In this document: positions 18,431 to 27,790 of the stretch, piece after piece
Layout: each line of letters starts with the position of its first letter
Position numbering within the stretch: the first letter of the stretch is position 1
From: Mesobacillus persicus
GTDB lineage: Bacteria; Bacillota; Bacilli; Bacillales; Cytobacillaceae
NCBI RefSeq assembly: GCF_900109925.1
Contig: NZ_FOBW01000002.1
Location: forward strand, 310,001-374,000
DNA length: 64,000 nucleotides
Reading direction: 5' to 3'
The notes under the pieces: generated by a model
What the model saw: the letters and a program-made list of their open reading frames with translations, nothing else
Database searches by the model: none
Told to the model about the DNA's origin: nothing
Translations under genes and position numbers: made by a program

Positions 18431-19066
18431 TTAGAGCTTGAAAATTCCAACAATAATCAACAGAAGTCCAGGAAGAAAACTAATCTTCTGAACCCAGCTA
18501 TAGCCTGATAAAAAGATTCCCGCTTTCATTCCCGCGAATACAAATGTCGAGCTCATAATTGCTGCTGCTGCAGCAAGAGAAAGAGGGGAAAAACCTAACA
18601 TTGCTGCCCCAATTCCGGCTCCAAACGCATCGAGTGAAAGAGCCATCCCGAGCATAAGCGCTTCAATACCGGTAATTGTTCCCGAACGGTCAAAGTCTGC
18701 TGACATTGGCTTTCTCAATATATTAATGACGATACCTAGCGATTGAATTTCAAAATTAATTAACGTCTTCTCGTCATGTTTTGCTGGCTCAGCATGATCT
18801 GGGCGAAAAAATTGATATAATATCCAAGCTCCCATTAGAATCAAAATCAAGCCTCCCAGTTTACCTGCCAAATATGCTGGAAGAACTTTCTCGAGAAATT
18901 CGCCAAGTGTCATTGCAACCATTAAGACCCCGGCTGAACAAATGGCAATGGTGAAAATTGACTTAAAAGGAATCTTTACATTTCTTAATCCATAAGTAAA
19001 TCCTACACTAAAACTGTCAAGACTGACAGCGAAAGCAAGCAAAAGTAATGAGACAATCTGAACCAT
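18431..19066 (-). CDS. ytaF: Sporulation membrane protein YtaF (MntP-like)
   Basis: 211-residue membrane protein with about six helices in two repeated halves. Each half carries the word LSLDSF/LSLDAFGAG-type (VSLDSFSVGFTYG and LSLDAFGAGIGAA), as in the MntP manganese-efflux superfamily. In sporulating Bacilli the YtaF branch is tied to spore formation; transport has not been shown from sequence. ATG at 19066 follows GGAGGAGG; the track to 19087 is unsupported. Confidence 0.88.
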   Translation of the reverse strand: MVQIVSLLLLAFAVSLDSFSVGFTYGLRNVKIPFKSIFTIAICSAGVLMVAMTLGEFLEKVLPAYLAGKLGGLILILMGAWILYQFFRPDHAEPAKHDEKTLINFEIQSLGIVINILRKPMSADFDRSGTITGIEALMLGMALSLDAFGAGIGAAMLGFSPLSLAAAAAIMSSTFVFAGMKAGIFLSGYSWVQKISFLPGLLLIIVGIFKL

Positions 19067-19174
19067 GGAAAAGCCTCCTCCTGTCAATCGCTACAATAGT
19101 ATATGGAGTAAGCCTATCCATGGTTAAACGAAAACGTTAATGATGATCATATTGATCAAACTCTTACCTTTGTT

Positions 19175-20005
19175 CTACTCTTTTCGCTGACATTTTGGAC
19201 AGAAGTGGGTCCCTCGTCCCCCGACCACTGTTTTTTCCATTTCGGTGCCACAATTCTTACAGGGTTCACCTTGGCGCCCATATGCATACAGTTGAAGTTG
19301 AAACATCCCAATCTGCCCTTGTGAATTGATATAAGAACGAATCGTGCTCCCGCCTAATTTAACAGCCTCCGACAGTGTATTCACAATTTCTTGATGTAAG
19401 AGTTCGATTTCTTCGTCCGTTAGTGTTGAGGCAATCCGTTCCGGGTGAATCTTTGAACGAAACAGTGCTTCATCAACATAAATGTTGCCTAAACCCACTA
19501 AAACCTTCTGGTCGAGCAGAGCGGGCTTTACCTTTCTACTCGTCTTCCTGAGATTTACTTTGAGCCCTTCAAGCGTAAATTCATCGGAAAATGGCTCAGG
19601 TCCAAGCCCAACAAGCGGAGCCTGCTTGAACTCTTCACCTTTTTTATATAAATGAAAAGTACCAAATTTACGAACATCCTTATAGCGCATTTCACTTCCA
19701 TCGGTAAACTTGAAGATGGCATGTGTATGCTTGTCTACCGGCTCATCAGCTGAAAACACACCATATTTCCCTTCCATTCTTAAATGGGAAATCAGCGCAT
19801 AATCTTCCGTATAAAAAATGAGGAACTTCCCTCTTCTACCGATATCTAAAATACGCTGACCTCGAAGTGCATCAGTAAATTGCTCAAGTTCCCCGGGATG
19901 CTTTACCATTTTGGGCCAATGAACAGCAACATCTTGAATTTCTTTTCCAATGACTAGTGCTTCTAATGTTTTTCTAACTGTCTCTACCTCTGGAAGTTCC
20001 GGCAA
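19175..20005 (-). CDS. mutM: Formamidopyrimidine-DNA glycosylase
   Basis: 276-residue bifunctional glycosylase/AP lyase that removes 8-oxoguanine and Fapy lesions. The obligatory N-terminus MPELPEVETVR gives the Pro2 nucleophile and Glu3, which fixes the start at TTG (20005) behind GGAGGG. H2TH region near DQKVLVGLGNIYVDEALF; C-terminal zinc finger CKNC...CPKC near residue 250. It lies 17 bp after polA, so DNA repair genes are cotranscribed. Confidence 0.97.
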   Translation of the reverse strand: MPELPEVETVRKTLEALVIGKEIQDVAVHWPKMVKHPGELEQFTDALRGQRILDIGRRGKFLIFYTEDYALISHLRMEGKYGVFSADEPVDKHTHAIFKFTDGSEMRYKDVRKFGTFHLYKKGEEFKQAPLVGLGPEPFSDEFTLEGLKVNLRKTSRKVKPALLDQKVLVGLGNIYVDEALFRSKIHPERIASTLTDEEIELLHQEIVNTLSEAVKLGGSTIRSYINSQGQIGMFQLQLYAYGRQGEPCKNCGTEMEKTVVGGRGTHFCPKCQRKE

Positions 20006-20022
20006 GTTATTTCCCTCCGTGA

Positions 20023-22653
20023 TTACTTTGCATCAAACCAGGTCGGACCATATGCATAATCCACTTTTATTGGAACCTTTAAATCAACTGCATTTTCCAT
20101 TACATCTGGTACGATGTGTTTAAGTTTCTCGATTTCCTCTTCAGGTGCTTCAAAAATTAGTTCATCGTGCACCTGCAATAAGAGCCTAGATTTGAGTTTT
20201 TCTTGTTTCATTCTCTCTGCCATATCTAGCATAGCCTTTTTAATGATATCCGCAGCACTCCCTTGAATAGGAGTGTTCATAGCGGTCCTCTCAGCAAAGC
20301 TTCTAATATTAAAATTCCGGCTTGTAATTTCAGGTAAATATCTCCTACGCTGAAGCAATGTTGAAACATACCCCTTTTCCTTAGCATCACGGACGATTTC
20401 ATCCATATATTCCTTAACACCAGGATAGCTCTTTAAATAGCGATCGATAAACTGGGAAGCTTCCTTACGTGTAATATTTAAACTTTGTGACAACCCATAA
20501 TCGCTTATCCCATAAACGATCCCAAAGTTAACTGCTTTAGCATGTCGTCGCATATTGTCGGTCACTTCGTCCGCTTCAACATGAAAAACCTCCATTGCGG
20601 TTCTCGTATGAATATCTAGTCCTTCTTGGAAAGCTTCTATCAGCTTTTCATCACCAGCAATATGAGCGAGTACCCTTAATTCGATTTGAGAGTAGTCAGC
20701 AGCAAATATCACCCAACCTTCTTCAGAAGGGACAAACGCTTGGCGAATTTTCCTCCCTTCCTCTAATCGAATTGGGATGTTTTGCAGATTTGGATCTGTC
20801 GAGCTTAATCGTCCAGTTTGTGTTAGAGCTTGGTTAAACCTTGTATGAACCTTGTCCGTATCAGGATTAACAACCTTTTGAAGCCCCTCTATATAGGTTG
20901 ATTGCAACTTTCCAAGCTGACGATAGTGAAGTATTTCCTGAATCACCTCATGCTTAGAAGCCAATTGCTCTAAGACATCCGCACTTGTTGAATACCCCGT
21001 CTTTGTCTTTTTTATTGGTGGAAGTCCAAGCTTTTCAAACAGGATCACACCAAGCTGTTTCGGGGAGTTGATATTGAAAGCCTCTCCAGCATGTTGAAAC
21101 ACTTGTTTTTCGATACGGTCTAGCTGGGCACCAATTTCCATCTCCATCTTTCTAAGTCGTTCCGTATCCAGTTTAACCCCTTGATACTCCATATCAGCTA
21201 GAACGAGGGAAAGTGGCATTTCCAGTTCACTGAATAACTCATATTGCTCGTTTTTATGTAGCTCTTTGGCAAGCTGACCTTGTAATTCATAAATCGCGGC
21301 GGCTTTTCGGGATAAGTGTTCCGCCAGCTCGCTTTCTTCTGGAATCCCTCGTTTAGCTCCTTTACCATAGACACTCATATCGGGTTGAACATGCGGGTAT
21401 CCGTGGAGTTTCGCAACAGCTGCAAAATCCTCTGGAGATTCTGATGGATTGAGAATATAAGAAGCTAGGAAGACATCAAAGTCTACTCCTACCAAATGAA
21501 TGCCATGATGACGCAATGCAACCTCCGAGCGTTTTGCATCATATACATATTTCTTGCTACGCTCATCTTCCGACCACCGTTTGAAAACATCCGATTCAAT
21601 CGCTTTTTTTGCAGGTAAATAAAAATTGCCCTTCTCATTCGCAATTGAAAACCCTACGATAGGAGCATAATGATAATTATCCTCTAGGATTTCAACATAA
21701 AATCCATTTTCCGCCGCAAATAGATCTTCCGTTATCTCGTCAGGGGTGGTATATTCAATTTCTTTAAGTTCGATGCTTTCACTAAGTTCGTCAGCGCCTA
21801 TCTTTTCCAGTAAAGAATTAAATCCAAGTTCTTTGAAAAACTTCGCTAGTTCTTCTCGTTGATACCCTTCATATTCAAGCTCGGACAACTCAATCTGTAC
21901 CGGAGCTTCTTTTGTGATCGTTGCTAATTGCTTACTCATCATTGCCTGGTCTTTAAACTCTTCAAGCTTTTCTTGGAGTTTTTTCCCACTCACCTTTTCA
22001 ATTGATGAAAGTAAGTTTTCAACTGTCGAGAATTCTTTTAAAAGTTTGATGGCCGTCTTTTCACCGACTCCAGGAACACCTGGAATATTGTCTGATGGAT
22101 CCCCCATCAATCCTTTCATATCCCTTATTTGGTCGGCTGAAAGCCCATATTTTTCTTTTATGTGATCAGGTGTATAATTCTCGATTTCAGTAATACCCTT
22201 TTTCGTAATACTAACGGTTGTCTTATCTGTGCTAAGCTGTGTAAGGTCCTTATCTCCTGAGATGATCTTCACTTCGAATCCATCCCGTTCTGCAACAGTA
22301 GACAATGTCCCAATTATGTCATCTGCCTCATAATTCTCAAGCTCGTATTGGGAAATCCCGTAAGCCTTTAGAAGCTCGCGGACAAAAGGAAATTGCTCAG
22401 ATAATTCCGGTGGAGTCTTTTGCCTACCACCTTTATATTCTGTAAACGTGGCATGTCTAAACGTTGTTTTCCCCGCATCAAAGGCCACTAAAATATGAGA
22501 TGGCTTCTCGTCCTCAAGAATTCTCATCAACATCATCGTGAAGCCATAAACTGCATTCGTATGTATACCTTTTTCATTATTTAGCAATGGAAGCGCAAAA
22601 AACGCTCGATAAGCAATACTGTTTCCATCAATTAGCACTAACTTTTTTTCCAT
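20023..22653 (-). CDS. polA: DNA polymerase I
   Basis: 876-residue repair and Okazaki-fragment polymerase. 5'-3' exonuclease domain (about 1-290; YRAFFALP, NYEADDIIGTLS, GDPSDNIPGVPGVGEKTA). A central 3'-5' exonuclease-like domain (about 300-465) lacks the DxE catalytic motif, as in other Bacillus Pol I. The polymerase domain has DYSQIELR (palm), RRHAKAVNFGIVYG (O helix) and LLQVHDELIFE. ATG follows AGGAGGAG. A long hairpin lies just upstream, between the likely promoter and the gene. Confidence 0.97.
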   Translation of the reverse strand: MEKKLVLIDGNSIAYRAFFALPLLNNEKGIHTNAVYGFTMMLMRILEDEKPSHILVAFDAGKTTFRHATFTEYKGGRQKTPPELSEQFPFVRELLKAYGISQYELENYEADDIIGTLSTVAERDGFEVKIISGDKDLTQLSTDKTTVSITKKGITEIENYTPDHIKEKYGLSADQIRDMKGLMGDPSDNIPGVPGVGEKTAIKLLKEFSTVENLLSSIEKVSGKKLQEKLEEFKDQAMMSKQLATITKEAPVQIELSELEYEGYQREELAKFFKELGFNSLLEKIGADELSESIELKEIEYTTPDEITEDLFAAENGFYVEILEDNYHYAPIVGFSIANEKGNFYLPAKKAIESDVFKRWSEDERSKKYVYDAKRSEVALRHHGIHLVGVDFDVFLASYILNPSESPEDFAAVAKLHGYPHVQPDMSVYGKGAKRGIPEESELAEHLSRKAAAIYELQGQLAKELHKNEQYELFSELEMPLSLVLADMEYQGVKLDTERLRKMEMEIGAQLDRIEKQVFQHAGEAFNINSPKQLGVILFEKLGLPPIKKTKTGYSTSADVLEQLASKHEVIQEILHYRQLGKLQSTYIEGLQKVVNPDTDKVHTRFNQALTQTGRLSSTDPNLQNIPIRLEEGRKIRQAFVPSEEGWVIFAADYSQIELRVLAHIAGDEKLIEAFQEGLDIHTRTAMEVFHVEADEVTDNMRRHAKAVNFGIVYGISDYGLSQSLNITRKEASQFIDRYLKSYPGVKEYMDEIVRDAKEKGYVSTLLQRRRYLPEITSRNFNIRSFAERTAMNTPIQGSAADIIKKAMLDMAERMKQEKLKSRLLLQVHDELIFEAPEEEIEKLKHIVPDVMENAVDLKVPIKVDYAYGPTWFDAK

Positions 22654-22676
22654 TATTCTCCTCCTATTTTCTACAT

Positions 22677-22745
22677 GAAAAAGCCGTTATTTTCTTTCTT
22701 TATTCTATCATGAGCTAGAATAGAAAGAAAAATAACGGCATTTTT
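22677..22745. terminator. Long palindrome/terminator just upstream of polA
   Basis: Arms of about 24 bp (22683-22707 and 22716-22739) begin with GCCGTTATTTTCTTTCT and face an 8-nt loop. A T5 tract flanks each side, so it can terminate transcription in both directions. It lies only about 25 nt before the polA ribosome site. Confidence 0.8.
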
Positions 22746-22830
22746 CGTTACGCTAATTTTACGCCAATCGACTATTAACGGTTAACTTTAATTAATATGG
22801 CTCAGTTAAAGGACGATGTTTATTTTGCCA

Positions 22831-22958
22831 GTTGATTGTAGCGGAAGGTGCTTGACTCCTGCGGGAGCAGCGGGACAGGTGAGACCCCGCAGGAGCGAAG
22901 CGACGAGGAGGCTCACCGCACGCCCCGCGGAAAGCAAGCACCTGGAGCGGAAATCAAC
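22831..22958 (+). repeat. GC-rich palindromic intergenic repeat, copy 1
   Basis: 128 bp bounded by GTTGATT and AATCAAC, with nested complementary words GGTGCTTG/CAAGCACC and ACTCCTGCGGGAG. It is about 80% alike to 52291-52419 by eye. The whole unit can fold into one long structure. It lies between hflC and polA. The frame running through it (22848-23036) is not considered a gene. With the hairpin at 22677 it accounts for most of the 362-bp gap. Confidence 0.88.
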
Positions 22959-23015
22959 ATACTTTTTAAAAGAACCATAAATGGAAACAACAATTTTTCA
23001 GAAAATAATACAGTT

Positions 23016-23954
23016 TTAATCTGTATACCCCGTTAAAATACGAGCATATGGTGAATCGGATGGCAGGATGATTACTGTATCATCACCGATGGTCTTCTTG
23101 TATGATTCTAATGTCCGATAAAGGGAATAGAACTCTGGGTCTTTTGAAAAGGCAGTATTATAAACTTTGGCTGCTTCTGCCTCTCCCTCACTTCGAATTT
23201 CCTCTGCATCGGCTTTTGCTGTCGCAAGCATTTCATTTACTTCCTTATCTGTCTCAGCCTCAATCCGATTTTTTCTGGCATCACCTTGTGACAAATAATC
23301 TTGAGCAGTTGAGTGACGCTCAGAGATCATCCGCGTAAATACAGACAGTTCATTCTCTTCAGGAAGGTCAGTACGCTTCATTCTGACATCTGTTACGCTT
23401 ATTCCATAGTTGTCATTAGAAAGCAATTCATTTACTTTTTCCGTAATTCGGTCATTCAAGGAACCCCTTGATGACTTTTCGTCGTTAATAATCTCATCGT
23501 AGTCTAATTGTCCCAATTCCGTTCTGGTGACCGAGTAAATAAATTCTTCCATACGAGATTCTGCCGCCTGAACCGTCCGTGCATTGGCAATCATTTTTTT
23601 CGGGTCCTCAATTCTCCAGACCGCATAGTTATCAATCAAAATACGCTTTTTATCCATTGTGTTAATTTCAGCTTGAGAGACATCATACGTCATCTGATAT
23701 TTGGGTAAAGTTGTTACACTTTGAATAAAAGGGATCTTATAGGATAATCCTGGTTCACTGTCAATTCTGACGACCTCACCAAACTGACGGATAACCTTAT
23801 ATTCTCCTTCTTTAACAACAAAAAGATTACTAAATATAAAGCCTAATAATACTAACAAAAGTAAAATAAACAACCCAAATTTTGTATACTTATTCCAACC
23901 AAAACTCATCTTATTTGCACGTTCATTCATATCGATAATGTTATCATCAGCCAT
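23016..23954 (-). CDS. hflC: HflC-type SPFH membrane protein
   Basis: 312-residue stomatin/prohibitin-like protein: short N-tail, one membrane helix near residues 25-45 (LFILLLLVLLGFIFSNLF), an SPFH/band-7 domain, and a helical EAE/A-rich C-terminal region. HflK and HflC form a membrane microdomain cage that, in E. coli, regulates FtsH. The stop of hflK overlaps its start. ATG at 23954 is chosen over 23963, which abuts the GGGAG site. The pair is inserted between phoR and polA relative to the B. subtilis order I remember. Confidence 0.9.
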   Translation of the reverse strand: MADDNIIDMNERANKMSFGWNKYTKFGLFILLLLVLLGFIFSNLFVVKEGEYKVIRQFGEVVRIDSEPGLSYKIPFIQSVTTLPKYQMTYDVSQAEINTMDKKRILIDNYAVWRIEDPKKMIANARTVQAAESRMEEFIYSVTRTELGQLDYDEIINDEKSSRGSLNDRITEKVNELLSNDNYGISVTDVRMKRTDLPEENELSVFTRMISERHSTAQDYLSQGDARKNRIEAETDKEVNEMLATAKADAEEIRSEGEAEAAKVYNTAFSKDPEFYSLYRTLESYKKTIGDDTVIILPSDSPYARILTGYTD

Positions 23955-24912
23955 TAGTATCATCGCTCCCTTCTACATTGGGCTTTGGCTGTTCTTTTTC
24001 AAGTGGCCGGATCGGGAAATACTTCATGGTATTCCCATCATCATTCATTATATAAATCTCAGCTCCAGGAAGAACCTGCTCAAGCGTCTCGATAACTAGT
24101 CGCTCACGAGTAATTTCTGGATTTCCTTTATACTCACCATATAAAGCGTTGAAAACGGCAACGTCCCCGCGGGCACGTTCAATCCTAGCAGCCTTTTCCC
24201 CTTGAGCCCTTGAGATGAGAGCATCCTTTTCGCCTTCCGCTTCATTGACTTTTTGGTTGCGATACTTATTAGCCTCATTTATTTTTGTATTCATTGTTTC
24301 CCGAGCATCTGTTACATCGGTAAATGCTTTTCGAACATCATCATTAGGTAATTCCACATCCTGAAGCTTTACCGCAAGAATGGAAACACCTATATCATAT
24401 TTTTCTATTAGACTAGTCAGAAGATCACGAACTTCTGCTTCAATCTCTGCTTTTCCAGATGTAAGAGCATCGTCTATTTTAGAATTCCCAATGATACTTC
24501 TAACTGATGCAGACGTAGCATCATATAAGACTTCTTCAGGAGAATCGGAGTTAAATAAATATTTCTCTGGATCCGTGATTTTCCACTGAACGACTAGATC
24601 GGCCAGAACAATGTTTTCATCCCCAGTTATCATTTTCGTTTCGTCTGGAAAATCTTGAATTTCCCCATCTTTTTCCTCATAGCCAAATTGTAAGCTGAAG
24701 GTTTCCTTAGATAAGGTTTCAACTGATTGTATTGGCCAAGGCAATTTAAAGTGAAGTCCTGGTTCACTTATACCTTCTTCAACTTCCCCAAATGTTAAAA
24801 TAACTGCCTGCTCTGATTCATCTACCGTGTACCAACTTGTTAATGCAACGAGCACTAACAAAGCTGCTAGTATGACAGCACCGGAGACTACATATAATTT
24901 CCTCAAGCTCAC
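23947..24912 (-). CDS. hflK: HflK-type SPFH membrane protein
   Basis: 321-residue partner of HflC with an N-terminal membrane helix (about 8-28), band-7 domain (YTVDESEQAVILTFGEV onward) and a long helical segment (NEANKYRNQKVNEAEGEKD) for oligomerisation. The start is GTG behind GGGGGAG. It overlaps hflC by 8 bp, so the two are translationally coupled. No ftsH lies nearby, so the protease partner, if any, is elsewhere. Confidence 0.9.
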   Translation of the reverse strand: MSLRKLYVVSGAVILAALLVLVALTSWYTVDESEQAVILTFGEVEEGISEPGLHFKLPWPIQSVETLSKETFSLQFGYEEKDGEIQDFPDETKMITGDENIVLADLVVQWKITDPEKYLFNSDSPEEVLYDATSASVRSIIGNSKIDDALTSGKAEIEAEVRDLLTSLIEKYDIGVSILAVKLQDVELPNDDVRKAFTDVTDARETMNTKINEANKYRNQKVNEAEGEKDALISRAQGEKAARIERARGDVAVFNALYGEYKGNPEITRERLVIETLEQVLPGAEIYIMNDDGNTMKYFPIRPLEKEQPKPNVEGSDDTNG

Positions 24913-24984
24913 CCATCTCTCCCCCTTCTATTTATCTATTTGTAATACGGTTTGAACGCCTAATAAGTTTCAAAATTTTCTATC

Positions 24985-26751
24985 CTATTTTGTTGGTAAA
25001 TTCTTTGAAAAAGTTAGAATAAAGGTTGTCCCAACACCAATTTCACTCTTTACATCAATTGTCCCTTTATGAACTTCCATAATATGTTTAACAATTGCAA
25101 GCCCCAGACCTGTCCCCCCGGAGTCCCTGCTTCTTGCCCGATCAATTCGATAAAAGCGTTCAAAAATTCTTGGGATTTCACTTTTTTTCATCCCAATCCC
25201 TGTATCTTTTATTTTGACGGTAACTGTCTCTTTTTGGTTTTCAACCTCTAAAGAAACAAGCCCACCACTAGGAGTATAGGTAATCGCATTCGTAATTAAA
25301 TTTATGAACACTTGCTTTAATCGGTCCGGATCGCCTGTTATCAAACTGTTAGGTGTATTGGTTTTTAGAGTCAAATTTACATTTTTTTCAGTCGCCGCAC
25401 CTTTCAGAATCTTTATTACATCGGAAACTTGTCCATTAATATCAACTTCCTCAAGGTTTAATGCGAAACCATGTTGTTCAATTCGAGTCAACTCGAGTAA
25501 GTCGTGAATAAGGGATTGGAGACGATTGCTTTCTTTTAAAATAATCGTTAGAAAGTCTTCTAATGCCTGTTTGTCATTCATAGCCCCATCAAGCAATGTC
25601 TCAGAAAAACCTTTAATCGAAGTGATTGGTGTTTTTAACTCATGCGAAACATTTGCCACAAAGTCTTTTCGGACCTGTTCTAATTTCTTTAACTCTGTTA
25701 TGTCATGAAAAACTAATAATACCCCTTTCCAGACATTGTTAGAGCTAATAATTGGAACGCCATAAACCTCGAAATATCGCCTTTCTATCACTAACGGAAG
25801 AACCACTTGTTTCTTTAGCTTTTGTTCGGTCATGAAAATTTCTTCAATTAACGAACTAACTTCTTTATCCTTAATGACCTCATGATATAACTTGTACAGG
25901 TATTCACCAGGGTTGACATTAAATATTTCTTTATATGTTTTATTAATAAGATTAATATAGCCTCGGTTGTCAATTAGAATGAGGCCACTTCCCATGTTTT
26001 CAATCAGGGTTCTAAGCCTATCCTGTTGAATCTCTTGAGACTTCATCGCATCCTGTAAGTTTCGAGCAAGGATATTAATAGATGCACTTAACATACCGGT
26101 TTCATCAATATGATCTTCATAAGTCCTTGCCCGGTAGTTCCCTTTAGCTAATTCAATCGCTACATTTGTTGCTGATTCAATTGGCTTTGTATATCTTGAA
26201 GTGATTTTAGAGCCAAGCATAATAATTACCAGCAGTGCCATACCAAGACTTACACTTAGAATCCACCATAATTGACGATAGGCTTGTTTCAGTTCATCTA
26301 CCTTTGTTGCAAGTAAGAGATATCCTTCAGTTTGTTGATTATGTTGAAGGGATTGCCAGTAATATTGCAATTGATTTCCATCCGAATATCTCCCTACTAT
26401 ATCCCCTTCACCCTTTTCAGCTAGTACTTTGCTGATTAGCTCCTCGTTCTTTGGGTTATTAGCTAAACCTGATTCGGTATCATACAAAATTTCACCTTCT
26501 GCTGCAACGATTGTGATGCTCGTATTCAGGATTTCGCTAAATTCATCCAATTCCTGCCTATTTAAAGAAGACAACCCGCCGCTTTTTGCAATGATTGCTG
26601 AAATCATTTGAGTTTCATTTTCCAAACGTTCATTGAAGTTTGTTAGATAATAATTTTTAAAAAGCTGCCCTAGCACAATTCCCAATCCGAGCAATACGGC
26701 AATAATCAAAGTTATTAAAGCAAACAGTAAACGTGTTCGGTATTTTGTCAT
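24985..26751 (-). CDS. phoR: Phosphate-responsive sensor kinase PhoR
   Basis: 588-residue membrane histidine kinase. TM1 about 9-30, extracytoplasmic domain about 31-160, TM2 about 160-180, HAMP about 180-235, PAS about 245-350. H-box FVANVSHELKTP near 365, N-box INLITNAITYTP, G-boxes DTGIGM and GTGLGLAIVKH. It phosphorylates PhoP during phosphate starvation. Its ATG overlaps the phoP stop (4 bp), so expression is coupled. Assigned PhoR rather than WalK from the mdh-phoP-phoR-polA context. Confidence 0.95.
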   Translation of the reverse strand: MTKYRTRLLFALITLIIAVLLGLGIVLGQLFKNYYLTNFNERLENETQMISAIIAKSGGLSSLNRQELDEFSEILNTSITIVAAEGEILYDTESGLANNPKNEELISKVLAEKGEGDIVGRYSDGNQLQYYWQSLQHNQQTEGYLLLATKVDELKQAYRQLWWILSVSLGMALLVIIMLGSKITSRYTKPIESATNVAIELAKGNYRARTYEDHIDETGMLSASINILARNLQDAMKSQEIQQDRLRTLIENMGSGLILIDNRGYINLINKTYKEIFNVNPGEYLYKLYHEVIKDKEVSSLIEEIFMTEQKLKKQVVLPLVIERRYFEVYGVPIISSNNVWKGVLLVFHDITELKKLEQVRKDFVANVSHELKTPITSIKGFSETLLDGAMNDKQALEDFLTIILKESNRLQSLIHDLLELTRIEQHGFALNLEEVDINGQVSDVIKILKGAATEKNVNLTLKTNTPNSLITGDPDRLKQVFINLITNAITYTPSGGLVSLEVENQKETVTVKIKDTGIGMKKSEIPRIFERFYRIDRARSRDSGGTGLGLAIVKHIMEVHKGTIDVKSEIGVGTTFILTFSKNLPTK

Positions 26752-27458
26752 TCTTTCTTCGGTTCCTCTAGCTTGTAACCTAGCCCGCGGATTGTTTTTA
26801 TATAAACAGGTTTTTTTGAATTCTGTTCGATTTTATCTCGGAGGTGACTAATATGTACGTCCACTATCCGCGAATCTCCAGCAAAATCATACTTCCAAAC
26901 CTTACTTAACAGTTGATCCCTAGTTAAAACGCGCCCCTTATTTTTTGCTAGGTAAACAAGAAGTTCAAATTCTTTTGGTGTAAGTTCAAGCAATTTCTCC
27001 AAAAAGTACGCTTCGTAATTGTCGGGTAGAATTTTCAAGTCACCAATGCGAATTTCTTCTGATTCTTCCTGCCCTTTTTCCACTTCAGGCGTAAACTGAG
27101 CACGACGAAGAATCGCCTTTACTCTTGCTACCACCTCCCGGGGACTAAAGGGTTTCGTCATATAGTCATCTGCACCTAGTTCCAGTCCGAGAATTTTATC
27201 GAATTCATCATCCTTTGCTGTCAACATAAGAATCGGTGTCATGACTTTTTGTTGGCGAAGACGTTTACAGACTTCAATGCCGTCTAGTTTCGGTAACATT
27301 AAATCAAGAATAACTAAATCAGGTTTTTCTACTAATGCCATCTGTTCTCCTAATTCACCATCCATTGCTGTAACTACTTCATAGCCCGACTGTTCAAGAT
27401 TGTATTTCAACAAAGTTAAGATTGATTGTTCATCATCCACTACCAATACCTTGACCAT
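26748..27458 (-). CDS. phoP: Phosphate response regulator PhoP
   Basis: 236-residue OmpR-family regulator. The receiver domain has acidic pocket VVDDE (7-10) and phospho-acceptor Asp52 in VILDLMLPKLDG. The C-terminal winged helix holds LTPKEFELLVYLAKNKGRV and VDVHISHLRDKIE. ATG follows GGAGG. It controls phosphate-limitation genes (Pho regulon). First gene of phoP-phoR. Confidence 0.96.
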   Translation of the reverse strand: MVKVLVVDDEQSILTLLKYNLEQSGYEVVTAMDGELGEQMALVEKPDLVILDLMLPKLDGIEVCKRLRQQKVMTPILMLTAKDDEFDKILGLELGADDYMTKPFSPREVVARVKAILRRAQFTPEVEKGQEESEEIRIGDLKILPDNYEAYFLEKLLELTPKEFELLVYLAKNKGRVLTRDQLLSKVWKYDFAGDSRIVDVHISHLRDKIEQNSKKPVYIKTIRGLGYKLEEPKKE

Positions 27459-27507
27459 TAATATCCTCCAATTTCAATATATATAACTTGGTTTTACTTT
27501 CCCTTCA

Positions 27508-27536
27508 ATTATAAACCTTAAAGAAGATTCTCATAA
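27508..27536 (-). promoter_or_regulatory. Candidate phoPR promoter
   Basis: Perfect TATAAT (27508-27513) with a weak TTATGA -35 (27531-27536), 17-bp spacer, about 50 bp before phoP. No clear TTAACA Pho-box repeats were seen. Confidence 0.4.
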
Positions 27537-27599
27537 AGTAAAACAACCAGATTATTGTTTTAATAAAGGCAGTTTATACGGCGGGGTAAATATAAAACT

Positions 27600-27728
27600 G
27601 GTAGGAAGCTGAGCCTCCTCAATCTCCCGCAGGACACTGAATGGCTTCCTCGAGTTTACCCACGCACGAGAAAATGTGCAGTTCATTTTCGAAGAGTCTT
27701 CGTGCCTTCCGCTCCAATCACCTGTTGA
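27600..27728 (-). repeat. Rearranged copy of the GC-rich intergenic repeat
   Basis: Read on the minus strand it contains GTGATTGGAGCGGAAGGCAC and, further on, TCCTGCGGGAGATTGAGGAG, words found in the same order in the repeats at 22831 and 52291. The interior and the far arm differ. It occupies most of the 329-bp gap upstream of phoP. Confidence 0.6.
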
Positions 27729-27762
27729 AACTCAATATTACCATTTAACCACAGCCTACATA

Positions 27763-27790
27763 AAAAAAAGATGCAGCTCTGCATCTTTTA
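27763..27790 (-). terminator. Terminator after the MaoC-like gene
   Basis: AAAAGATGCA pairs with TGCATCTTTT around GAGC, followed by a T run. It starts at the stop codon. Confidence 0.9.

Noticed and set aside
22848-23036. Open frame inside the GC-rich repeat
   Set aside because: It follows from the repeat's composition, has no ribosome site and is not kept in the second copy.
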